NCBI GenBank assembly: GCA_937967535.1
Contig: CALCMV010000175.1
Span: 1 to 38,490 of the forward strand
Origin: an uncultured Saprospiraceae bacterium
Lineage (GTDB): Bacteria; Bacteroidota; Bacteroidia; Chitinophagales; Saprospiraceae
Length of the DNA stretch: 38,490 nucleotides
Direction of reading: 5' to 3'
Part shown: positions 1 through 6,630 of the stretch, piece after piece
Layout: each line of letters starts with the position of its first letter
Numbering within the stretch: position 1 is the stretch's first letter
Program-made: the position numbers and the translations under genes
The notes under the pieces: model-generated
What the model was told of the DNA's origin: nothing
Database searches by the model: none
Seen by the model: only the letters and a program-made list of their open reading frames with translations

Positions 1-1
1 A

Positions 2-187
2 AGCGATAAACCACTTGATACCTATGCGGTAAGTGTAGATGAAGTGGAAGATTTGACGGGACTTGATTTTTTTGCCGACCTGCCCGATGATATTGAAGAA
101 AAATTAGAAAGAAAATATCAAGTAGGAAGGTGGCCCTTCGACGAAGAACGCTATCGCGAAAGAATTTTCATATGGAATAAACAATAA
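2..187 (+). CDS. DNA/RNA non-specific endonuclease, C-terminal end (partial)
   Basis: The window opens inside a plus-strand gene of which the last 61 codons are visible, ending in TAA. The segment reads YAVSVDEVEDLTGLDFF, then an acidic stretch LPDDIEEKLE and a tail rich in aromatic and charged residues. The phrase VDEVEDLTGLDFF followed by P-D-x-x-E-x-x-L-E is typical of the C-terminus of the secreted or periplasmic NUC1/EndoG family, metal-dependent nucleases with a DRGH active site. The DRGH motif would lie upstream of the window, so activity cannot be judged here. The tail after the conserved part (about 20 residues containing RWPFDEERYRER) is longer than I expect for the family. Assignment rests on this short C-terminal signature only. 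Confidence 0.7.
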   Translation, partial: SDKPLDTYAVSVDEVEDLTGLDFFADLPDDIEEKLERKYQVGRWPFDEERYRERIFIWNKQ

Positions 188-576
188 ATTCAAAAAAAAT
201 AAGTTACAAAAAAGAATTTTATCCACAAAAATAATACTTCGTTTTTTTAAGAATTAGCCCAAGTAAATATTCTTTTTATTAAAAAATAAAATAAGTAAAT
301 TGTTCTTTTAATAAATTATAATCATTTAATTTTGTGGAATAATAAAAGATTTTTATAATTATCTTGAATATTCCGAATAATTTCTCTTTATAGTTTAGTG
401 ACTAAATTATACGTCTTTAGTCTTAACATTGAAATTAAAAATGATACATTCTTCATTTAAATGGAGAATCAAAAATATAAAATACATTGTTCATTTTCAG
501 TTCATTAATTATAATGACATTTATTTATAAATAAATATGACAATGTAAAAGATGCTTCATGAGTGCTTAAGTAGAG
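188..576. other. AT-rich intergenic region without a recognisable gene
   Basis: Very AT-rich sequence between the nuclease stop and a hairpin terminator at 577-614. No credible reading frame is seen on either strand. A perfect Bacteroidota -7 element (TAATTTTG, 327-334) lies inside it. The nearest upstream TTG (300-302) sits 24 nt away, a little far for a -33 element. If that promoter is real, a short untranslated transcript of about 270 nt could run from roughly 340 to the terminator. Confidence 0.4.
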
Positions 577-614
577 AAAGGTGTTCTTGCTTCCGAGTAA
601 GACACCTTTTTTGT
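577..614 (+). terminator. Rho-independent terminator
   Basis: An imperfect hairpin pairs AAAGGTGTTCTTGC (577-590) with GTAAGACACCTTTT (597-610) around the loop TTCCGA, and is followed by a T-rich run. Polarity is plus. It stands almost 400 nt after the nuclease stop and about 100 nt before the next gene, so it ends either a long 3' tail or a separate small transcript. Confidence 0.65.
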
Positions 615-710
615 TTTGGAGGGGCAAAATGTAAATGTGAAAAACTTGGCACAATATTTATCAATAATATTTGAATTTAATTGTAAACAGTAAAAACGTT
701 TCATTTCAAG

Positions 711-1214
711 ATGCACAAGATAATACTCATTCTTATTACCCTGATAACATGCTGTACAATAGGTATAGCACAACCTGGAAACAACACACAAAGAGAAGGA
801 AAAGAAGTCTCCGAAACACTCAAAGCGATGAAAGGTGAATGGCGTGTGATGTACAAAATTGTGGGAGATACTATCATATATGACCACCATTATCAACTCA
901 ATCCCGAAACCAATAGATATGAATTGAGAAAAGATACCAGTAGTATACACACATTCAATATTACCAGAGTGGGGCGTACCTCTTATAAAGTTGATAGAGA
1001 AGATAGCTATGGTCAACTCATTGAGAATGACTGGAATGTTTCCAATGGTTCGTGGAGTTTAAAACAAACTTCTAATGGTATTGACCTGCACATTATGGAT
1101 GCCTATTACAAAGGTTGTCCTACGATTGTCAGGCGGATTATAAATGTAAATGACCGACAACTGTGGCTGCAAGACCCGGAAACCGGCATACAATATTACT
1201 ATGTGAAAAGATAA
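711..1214 (+). CDS. Small secreted protein of unknown function
   Basis: 167 residues. It starts with a clear signal peptide: basic MHK, a hydrophobic core IILILITLITCCTIGIA, and likely cleavage before QPGNN. The mature part is about 145 residues, with repeated polar/aromatic alternation (GEWRVMYKIV, YQLNPETNRYEL, NDWNVSNGSWSLKQ, IQYYYVKR) that suggests an all-beta, lipocalin-like or small beta-barrel fold. I do not recognise the family. An ATG start is used. Upstream, TTG (646-648) and TATTTG-like bases (665-673) are a weak promoter candidate. The gene lies alone between a terminator and trxB. Envelope or periplasmic location is inferred from the signal peptide only. Confidence 0.6.
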   Translation: MHKIILILITLITCCTIGIAQPGNNTQREGKEVSETLKAMKGEWRVMYKIVGDTIIYDHHYQLNPETNRYELRKDTSSIHTFNITRVGRTSYKVDREDSYGQLIENDWNVSNGSWSLKQTSNGIDLHIMDAYYKGCPTIVRRIINVNDRQLWLQDPETGIQYYYVKR

Positions 1215-1370
1215 ATTCCGGCTAGGGATTTCATTATCCAATGAACAAGAATAATCGTGGGGATTTTGCAATATGCAGAATCCCTATTTTTTTTATGATT
1301 TTGAACAAAACTGTCTGCAATCAATTGTTGTTAAAGAAAATAAACGCTTATTTTTGCAACTTAAAAATTG

Positions 1371-1466
1371 CTGAGAGAGATGAGAGATGTAAGACACGAG
1401 ATAAGAGACATAAATGTTCTTTCTTCTCTCGTCTCAACTTTCATCTCAAGTCTCGTCTCTCAAATA
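1371..1466. repeat. Heptamer array with internal inversion, upstream of trxB
   Basis: A run of 7-nt units built from GAGAGAT/GAGATAA-type heptamers switches near 1418 to CTCGTCT-type heptamers, the reverse complement class. It could therefore fold into an imperfect hairpin. It ends about ten bases before the trxB ATG (1473). It is open in the trxB frame, which creates a spurious N-terminal extension. The same unit class (agaNNNg / cNNNtct) recurs directly after trxB and after nnr. Confidence 0.75.
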
Positions 1467-1472
1467 AAAATT

Positions 1473-2417
1473 ATGTCAAAAGAAATTGCAAACTGCCTGA
1501 TTATAGGTTCAGGTCCTGCCGGATATACCGCAGCTATATACGCTTCACGCGCCAACCTCAAACCCATACTCTATACCGGACCTGAACCGGGTGGTCAGTT
1601 GATGATTACTACGGATGTTGAGAATTATCCCGGCTACAAAGACGGTATCATGGGACCTCAAATGATGGAAGATTTCAAAGCGCAAGCCGAGCGATTTGGG
1701 ACGGATGTTCGCTACGAAATGATTACAAAAGTCGATTTTTCGGGTTCTCCGCACAAAGTATGGACAGAAGGCGGCGACGAGATGCACGCACATACTATCG
1801 TGATTGCTACGGGGGCAAGTGCCAAATGGCTGGGCTTGGAAAATGAAAAACGCCTTGCCGAATCCGGCGGAGGTGTTTCTGCTTGTGCGGTCTGCGATGG
1901 CTTCTTTTATAAAGGAAAAGACGTAGCGGTAGTTGGTGCAGGTGATACGGCGGCAGAGGAAGCCCTGTATCTTTCCAATCTCTGTCCTACCGTACACATG
2001 TTTGTGCGTCGTGACGAGATGCGTGCCTCCAAAATCATGCAACAACGTGTCGTAGCACGCGAAAATATCAAGATTCACTGGAATACGGAAACCGAAGATA
2101 TTCTTGGTGATACAGAAGTCGAAGCCGTCCGCGTATTCAATAATAAAACGGGCAAAAAGACCGACATTCCACTTTCGGGCTTCTTCGTAGCCATCGGTCA
2201 TAAGCCGAATACAGGCATCTTCAAAGATTGGCTTGATATGGACAAAACGGGCTATATCGTCACCAAAGCCGATAGCTCAAAGACCAATATTTCAGGCGTA
2301 TTTGCAAGCGGCGATGCTCAAGACCACGTATATCGTCAGGCAGTCACCGCCGCAGGTACAGGCTGTATGGCTGCCTTAGATGCCGAGCGTTGGTTAGGCG
2401 AACAAGGAATTGTTTGA
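1473..2417 (+). CDS. trxB: Thioredoxin-disulfide reductase
   Basis: 314 residues, a normal length for low-molecular-weight TrxR. A FAD/NADPH flavoenzyme that keeps cytoplasmic thioredoxin reduced. Visible motifs are the N-terminal FAD Rossmann GSGPAG (residues 12-17), the redox-active CAVC (Cys138-Cys141) followed by DGFF, the NADPH-binding GAGDTAAEEA (about 155-164), and the C-terminal FAD motif ASGDAQDHVYRQAVTAAG. I start at the ATG at 1473 (MSKEIANCLI). The frame stays open upstream to a TTG at 1368, but that part is encoded by a heptamer array and has no homology to TrxR. The stop TGA supplies the first base of a long heptamer array downstream, so the gene is flanked on both sides by the same repeat class. 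Confidence 0.96.
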   Translation: MSKEIANCLIIGSGPAGYTAAIYASRANLKPILYTGPEPGGQLMITTDVENYPGYKDGIMGPQMMEDFKAQAERFGTDVRYEMITKVDFSGSPHKVWTEGGDEMHAHTIVIATGASAKWLGLENEKRLAESGGGVSACAVCDGFFYKGKDVAVVGAGDTAAEEALYLSNLCPTVHMFVRRDEMRASKIMQQRVVARENIKIHWNTETEDILGDTEVEAVRVFNNKTGKKTDIPLSGFFVAIGHKPNTGIFKDWLDMDKTGYIVTKADSSKTNISGVFASGDAQDHVYRQAVTAAGTGCMAALDAERWLGEQGIV

Positions 2418-2648
2418 GAAAAGAGAAAAGAGAGGTGAGAAAAGAGAAAAGAGAAAAGAGAGGTGAGACGAGAGAAAAGAAACGAGTCATTTCTCTCGGC
2501 TCTTATCTCTCGTCTCTCGTCTCTTATCTCATTTCTCTCGTCTCTCGTCTCTTATCTCGCGTCTCTCGTCTCTTATCTCATTTCTCTCGTCTCTTATCTC
2601 TCGTCTCTTATCTCATTTCTCTCGTCTCACCTCTCTCGTCTCTTTTCT
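2417..2648. repeat. Long inverted heptamer array between trxB and the SRPBCC gene
   Basis: Ten consecutive 7-nt units of form agaNNNg or close (AGAAAAG, AGAGGTG, AGACGAG, AAACGAG) run from 2417 to 2486. One base follows, then 23 consecutive units of mostly cNNNtct (CTCGTCT, CTTATCT, CATTTCT, CACCTCT, CGCGTCT) run without a phase break from 2488 to 2648. The second class is the reverse complement of the first, so the transcript can form a hairpin. The first unit begins on the last base of the trxB stop codon. The last units encode the C-terminal residues of the convergent gene. Confidence 0.95.
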
Positions 2649-3077
2649 AAAATACTTTCGATAAACAGGCTTTCGGGCGGCAAACTGTAACCACATTACG
2701 GGGTACATCAGATAATCGGTAAGTAGAGTAGGGGTCTTGTACTCAATATCGTCAATGATAGTCGCGCCTGTTTCCGTGCGGATGATGCGATGTTTATGTC
2801 GCCAATTTTTTAGGAAAAATGGTAATTTTATTCCCTCGTCAATAAAATAAACCTCCTCGTCGGTGAGTTTATCTTCCACAATTTTGGCATTCCAATCTTG
2901 CGACAGAAATCCTTTTCCTAATCGAATATGTACTTCATCTCCCGATTTACTTCCATCAAATCTTTTCAATTCTAAAGGCAATAAGGGCGGCTTCAGTGCC
3001 AGAAACAAATCACGGTCAAAGCCTTTGTATACGGTTCGGTAATCTTGTTCAACTTCTGTTTTGAGCAATATTTTCAT
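2613..3077 (-). CDS. SRPBCC-like ligand-binding domain protein
   Basis: 154 residues, no signal peptide. The layout is that of the START/SRPBCC (Bet v 1-like) fold: an N-terminal strand with basic residues (MKILLKTEVEQDYRTVY), a helix with FDRDLFLALKPPLLPLELKRFDG, central strands (GDEVHIRLG, VYFIDEG), HKHRIIRTETGATIIDDIEY, and a final helix (TLLTDYLMYPVMWLQFAARKPVYRKYF). This resembles uncharacterised Bacteroidota 'SRPBCC family' proteins; ligand unknown. The last 11 residues (RKETREVRREK) and the TGA stop come from the heptamer array, so the natural C-terminus probably ended near YRKYF. Convergent with trxB. Confidence 0.6.
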   Translation of the reverse strand: MKILLKTEVEQDYRTVYKGFDRDLFLALKPPLLPLELKRFDGSKSGDEVHIRLGKGFLSQDWNAKIVEDKLTDEEVYFIDEGIKLPFFLKNWRHKHRIIRTETGATIIDDIEYKTPTLLTDYLMYPVMWLQFAARKPVYRKYFRKETREVRREK

Positions 3078-3437
3078 ATCAATAAGAATTTGTGCGTAGG
3101 TATTTACTCGTTACTAAATTGGGGTGCACCCCTAAATTGTAGAATTATAAAGTTTTTTTTGAAACAGTGAAAAATAAATATGAAACCCAAAATACAGCAA
3201 TTCTTTAAGTACTGACAATCAATTTAAAATACGTTAATAAAAATATTATGTAGTATTTTACATGATAATTTAAATTTTAATTAATGTATAAAATTATTAA
3301 TTAATCTTAGGTACAATTTTCAAAAGAAATTAGTTACACTCAATTTAATTCATTGATTATCAATTATTTAAAGTAAGTTTAGATGTTTTTTTAGAATGAG
3401 AAATAAAGCAAAGGTGCATTAGCACCGACCCTATTTG
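3078..3437. other. AT-rich intergenic region with a small palindrome
   Basis: No gene seen. It contains the perfect 12-bp palindrome GGGGTGCACCCC (3121-3132), bracketed by direct copies of TAAATT (3115-3120 and 3133-3138). A small hairpin GGTGC-ATTA-GCACC (3413-3426) sits just before the group II intron 5' end. Confidence 0.5.
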
Positions 3438-3670
3438 GTGCGCCGAGATGTCTTTACTCTAACGATGAAAGTTCCCTAAGAACCTACACGACAAGGAATC
3501 TTAGCTAAGGCAAGGGTGTCTGCTGCGAGGTGGAATCTGAAGGAAGCCGTATGCAAAGTTAGGTTTTAACGGACAGAAATCAGATATAAGGCTCGCTATT
3601 GTCGGGTAGCTGAACCATGAATCAGGAAGCCCAAAAGTTGTGCGGAGACAGCAGGGAATAAATCTGGTCG

Positions 3671-3688
3671 TTCCGATAGCTATCGAAA
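3671..3688. repeat. Short palindrome, CCGATAGCTATCGG family
   Basis: CGATAGCTATCG (3674-3685) is a perfect palindrome, extended to an 18-nt arm pair with one mismatch. It lies inside the ribozyme part of the decayed intron and recurs at 4333-4350, suggesting a short dispersed palindromic repeat. Confidence 0.6.
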
Positions 3689-3862
3689 AACGAAAGACTT
3701 ACCTCGGGAGGTCTCCTGTCCGAAAGGTTGGGAGAAGTCAGCAGAGCTCATAGTAAGAAAACAAACCTTGTCAAATGAACCTCCATGTAGAGGGTATAAA
3801 AATTAAATGAGGCAAGAGAGGCTGAACCCGAAGGACTGAATTTTCTAACACAAAGAGCAGAC

Positions 3863-4228
3863 TTGTTAATGCGAGACAAGAAAAAACGGGGCATCCCAAC
3901 GGTTGTTGACCGCTTAGTCCAACAAGCGATGCACCAAGAATTAAGCCTATTGTACGAGCCATTATTTAGCGAGTACAGCTATGGCTTTCGTCCTGATCGA
4001 GCGCATTGGACGCAGTCCAACAAGCCAGCCACTACATCGCATCGGGCAAAGAGTGGGTAGTTGATTATAGACTTGAAAAGTTTCTTCGATTATATCAGAG
4101 TTGGTTCGACCAAAATGGTCTATACGCTCTTGAAAATTTACACACTCGGACAAAATGGTTCAACTGTTAGAAGAAACCGTCTTGGTATGTTAAAGCGTAT
4201 GCCGGATGGTGTGGAAGGACGGAAGTAA
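3863..4228 (+). pseudogene. ltrA: Group II intron reverse transcriptase/maturase remnant
   Basis: The first frame contains GIPTVVDRLVQQAMHQEL and then FSEYSYGFRPDR, the RT2-RT3 blocks of LtrA-type group II intron reverse transcriptases. After GFRPDR the homology jumps frame: the neighbouring frame reads ALDAVQQASHYIASGKEWVV then LEKF. A second jump gives FFDY, TKMVYTLLKI and a tail ending at a TAA near 4228. The N-terminal RT0-RT1 blocks, the catalytic YADD block, the thumb (X) domain and any endonuclease domain are missing. It cannot encode a working maturase; any splicing would need help in trans from another copy. Confidence 0.85.
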
Positions 4229-4332
4229 AGATACTCAATATCTGTACTTCCTCCTACCCGATTAACAACGACGTTCCTCTCACCTTCTAAGCAGCATAGC
4301 TGCGACACCCTTATTTCGCATTTTAAGGGTGA

Positions 4333-4350
4333 TTCCGATAGCTATCGGAA
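4333..4350. repeat. Short palindrome, CCGATAGCTATCGG family
   Basis: TTCCGATAGCTATCGGAA is a perfect 18-bp palindrome downstream of the intron remnant and upstream (in plus coordinates) of the gdhA 3' end. The stretch 4263-4556 otherwise holds no gene; it ends in AT-rich DNA. Related palindromes lie at 3671-3688 and 32217-32234, with a degenerate one at 27217-27235. Confidence 0.65.
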
Positions 4351-4556
4351 CTACTCGCCTTTAGTGGTTTGAGTGTTCCAATTTTACAAAGGGAGCCGCA
4401 CCTATACAATAATCTACTGATAATCAGTTTTTTATATTTTTTTCATCAAAATGATTTATAACCTGATTTTGTTGAAAAATTTAAATATAAAATCTACATT
4501 AATATTTATTTAAATGTATTTTTAGCTCATTATCAATACTTAAAGAATTGCTTAAA

Positions 4557-5975
4557 TCAAGGGAAAATACCCAATGAAATATAATCGCTGGCAATTTTTT
4601 CGATAGAATTGACGAAAGCGGCACTTCGCAGGTCTTCTACTTTTTTATTCTTTTTGAGAATATCGCGAATACCGTGATATGCCGTAATCATCGTTTCTTG
4701 CAAACCGGAGCGTACAAGGTCAATCTCATCTGCACCGCGTGTAATCATGGCACGCTCTTTAGCACCGACTTTCTGACCCGTTGTTTTTTCCACCAAACCA
4801 ACGATGTTTTCGTATGTTTGTTGGTCAAAACGTTTTTCCATACGCCCAAAACGCATGTGCGAGAGGTTTTTCAACCACTCAAAATACGATACCGTCACAC
4901 CACCTGCATTGATATACATATCAGGAATAATCAAGACACCTTTTTTGAGCAATATCTCCTCTGCATCCGGTGTTACTGGTCCGTTGGCAGCTTCGGCGAT
5001 GATTTTAGCTTTGATATTTTTTGCATTACCGCCATGAATCTGGTGTTCGAGTGCGGCGGGTACGAGTACATCACATTCGAGTTCGAGTGCTGCTTCGCGA
5101 CTTTTCAGGTTCGTTGCACCCGGAAAATCAAGAATAGAACCCGTTTTCTTACGATGCTTGAGCAGCTTGTGAATATCAATACCATCTTTGCTGTGGATAC
5201 CGCCTTCGTACTCAGATACGCCAATGATTTTGAAACCACCTTCGTCTTGCGAAATCGTACCGGTGTATGAACCTACATTACCCATGCCCTGAATGACCAT
5301 TGTTTTACCTTCAGTACCGGGTTCGAGTCCGAGTGCTTTCATGTCTTCTTTGATGCTCATTGCCTCTTGAAGCGCGTAAAATACACCGCGTCCGGTAGCT
5401 TCTGTACGTCCTCGTATACCGTTGAGTTTTACGGGTTTACCCGTCACACAACCTACGGCATCAATTTCGCCTTTACCGAATGCAAGGTAGGTATCAAGTA
5501 TCCATGCCATCTCTCGCGAGCCTGTACCGTAGTCAGGTGCAGGTACGTCAAGACCGGGACCAATGAAGTTTTTCTTGACCAATTCGGACGCATAACGGCG
5601 CGTAATTTTTTGCAGTTGCCCCACTGTGTAATCACGCGGATTGATTTTCACGCCGCCTTTGGCACCACCAAAGGGTACATCCACAATTGCACATTTGAAA
5701 CTCATCAAAGAAGCCAATGCCATGACTTCATCTTGATTGACATTCGGTGCATAACGAATCCCGCCTTTGGTCGGCAGGCGGTGCTGGCTGTGTTGTACAC
5801 GATAGGCTTCGATGACTTGGTATTCCTTGCCAATTTTGACCGGAAATTGCATCTTGTAGATGGCATTGCAGGCTTTGATTTGTGCCAGCAAGCCGTCGGG
5901 CAGGTTGGTAGCGGCAGCCGCTTTATCAAAGTAATCTTCTACGCCTTTGATAAAGCTATAATGTTTATTAGACAT
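4557..5975 (-). CDS. gdhA: Glutamate dehydrogenase (Glu/Leu/Phe/Val family)
   Basis: 472 residues. Catalyses the reversible oxidative deamination of glutamate to 2-oxoglutarate and ammonia, linking nitrogen and central carbon metabolism in the cytoplasm. The dimerisation/substrate domain shows LPTKGGIRY (Lys70), MSFKCA (Lys94) and PFGGAKGG (Lys106), the substrate and catalytic lysines, and VPAPDYGTG with the catalytic Asp148. The Rossmann nucleotide site is QGMGNVGS (about 229-236). The tract NAGGVTVSYFEW further on is also family-typical. Coenzyme preference cannot be settled by eye. It is the last gene of the minus-strand block after ccmB-ccmC-ccmD, separated from ccmD by a repeat-filled gap of about 125 nt. 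The symbol is by family; gudB-type naming is equally possible. Confidence 0.95.
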   Translation of the reverse strand: MSNKHYSFIKGVEDYFDKAAAATNLPDGLLAQIKACNAIYKMQFPVKIGKEYQVIEAYRVQHSQHRLPTKGGIRYAPNVNQDEVMALASLMSFKCAIVDVPFGGAKGGVKINPRDYTVGQLQKITRRYASELVKKNFIGPGLDVPAPDYGTGSREMAWILDTYLAFGKGEIDAVGCVTGKPVKLNGIRGRTEATGRGVFYALQEAMSIKEDMKALGLEPGTEGKTMVIQGMGNVGSYTGTISQDEGGFKIIGVSEYEGGIHSKDGIDIHKLLKHRKKTGSILDFPGATNLKSREAALELECDVLVPAALEHQIHGGNAKNIKAKIIAEAANGPVTPDAEEILLKKGVLIIPDMYINAGGVTVSYFEWLKNLSHMRFGRMEKRFDQQTYENIVGLVEKTTGQKVGAKERAMITRGADEIDLVRSGLQETMITAYHGIRDILKKNKKVEDLRSAAFVNSIEKIASDYISLGIFP

Positions 5976-6007
5976 TTGAATAAAATTTTGAATGAATCAT
6001 TTTAGAT

Positions 6008-6101
6008 TGAGCGATTTTTGATTGAATTTTATTTTTTTTACAAAAAAATAATTCAACACGCTTTAATGAATCAAAAATCACGGAATCAAAAATCAAAAAT
6101 T
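6008..6101. repeat. Inverted ATC-A-rich heptamer array between ccmD and gdhA
   Basis: On the plus strand, GATTTTTGATT (6012-6022) is the inverse of a run of 7-nt units AATCAAA, AATCACG, GAATCAA, AAATCAA at 6067-6100. Seen on the coding (minus) strand, the array begins at the ccmD stop: TAA is followed at once by TTTTTGATTTTTGATTCC. A very similar set of units follows the ccmC stop. Confidence 0.8.
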
Positions 6102-6306
6102 ATTTGTCTTCCAATTCGCGTTCGAGGCGACTTACCTTTCTTTCTATATAAAATAGAAATAGCGCAATCCCAATGAAGCTAGCAACGATAATGGCTACGA
6201 CAACATAGATTTTACCGATATTTCTAAAAAAATCAGTTCCACTTCCTTGTGCTAATAATAAATTAGCCGATAGAAGTAGTAAAAAAGATAATACAACTTT
6301 TCTCAT
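6100..6306 (-). CDS. ccmD: CcmD-like small membrane protein
   Basis: 68 residues. An N-terminal hydrophobic signal/anchor (MRKVVLSFLLLLSANLLLAQ), then DFFRNIGKIYVVVAII and a second membrane helix up to about residue 52, ending in the charged RKVSRLERELEDK. The FFRxxGKIYVVVA pattern plus the charged tail is what Bacteroidota annotate as the CcmD family. CcmD helps release holo-CcmE from the CcmABC heme exporter in the inner membrane. Position after ccmC supports the call. ccmE and ccmF do not follow; gdhA does. The gene is about 315 nt downstream of ccmC. Confidence 0.75.
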   Translation of the reverse strand: MRKVVLSFLLLLSANLLLAQGSGTDFFRNIGKIYVVVAIIVASFIGIALFLFYIERKVSRLERELEDK

Positions 6307-6621
6307 AATGAAAACTTAGGGCAAATTAAAGCAATATTTTAGAATATTCTGCAAAATAATTCGTGGAAATTTCTTTTTTCAATGTCAATAAATTTCTTTT
6401 TTCGGAGTAATGATTTTTTGATGTGTAATAATGTGGTGATTAGTTAATTGGTGATTAGTAATTGGTTAATTCGCAATTAAAACTTATTGTAATTATTTTT
6501 AAATTATTTATATCTGATAAATAATTAATTATAAAATTAATTTATTTTAAAATAATAAAAACGCCTATCTAAATAAAAATTTTGCGAAGCAAAATCCAAT
6601 CAAAAATCGAAAATCACGGAA
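6307..6621. other. Intergenic region ccmC-ccmD with two repeat types
   Basis: AT-rich, no gene. It holds a short array of TAGTTAATTGGTGATTAG-like units (about 6430-6474), the same sequence class as those at 21003-21225, and ends in the ATC-A heptamers that abut the ccmC stop. Confidence 0.5.
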
Positions 6622-6630
6622 TCAAAAATT
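6594..6630. repeat. ATC-A heptamer array abutting the ccmC stop codon
   Basis: Plus-strand units AATCCAA, TCAAAAA, TCGAAAA, TCACGGA, ATCAAAA end in the complement of the ccmC TAA stop. In the coding direction the stop is followed by TTTTTGATTCCGTGATTTT, almost the same unit order found after ccmD. Confidence 0.8.

Larger units (their letters stand above)
3438..4262 (+). mobile_element. Degenerate group II intron
   Basis: The 5' end GTGCGCC (3438-3444) matches the conserved bacterial group II intron start (GUGYG). The next ~420 nt are richer in structured GC-containing sequence than the surroundings and look like the domain I-III ribozyme part. A reverse-transcriptase/maturase remnant follows (from 3863). 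Near the 3' end, a hairpin with GGAAGTAAAGATA pairing with TATCTGTACTTCC resembles domain VI. The sequence then ends in CTACCCGAT (4254-4262), like the usual CUACUCGAY end. At about 825 nt it is far shorter than the typical 2-2.5 kb, so an internal deletion removed most of the maturase gene. A clean domain V was not identified. It lies intergenically, after a small hairpin. Confidence 0.75.

Noticed and set aside
1368-1472. N-terminal extension of TrxB by 35 residues
   Set aside because: Encoded by the repeat array, starts with TTG and matches no TrxR; the ATG at 1473 starts exactly at the conserved flavoprotein N-terminus.
1371-2648. CRISPR array
   Set aside because: Units are 7 nt with no spacers and no cas genes.
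2390-2690. Plus-strand Ser/Leu- and Arg/Glu-rich reading frames after trxB
   Set aside because: They are translations of the heptamer array (three units encode seven residues) and have no gene-like composition.
4674-5270. Long plus-strand frame opposite glutamate dehydrogenase
   Set aside because: Cys/Phe-rich shadow of a well-supported gene; no independent support. The same reasoning applies to frames opposite ftsK, the macroglobulin and nnr genes.
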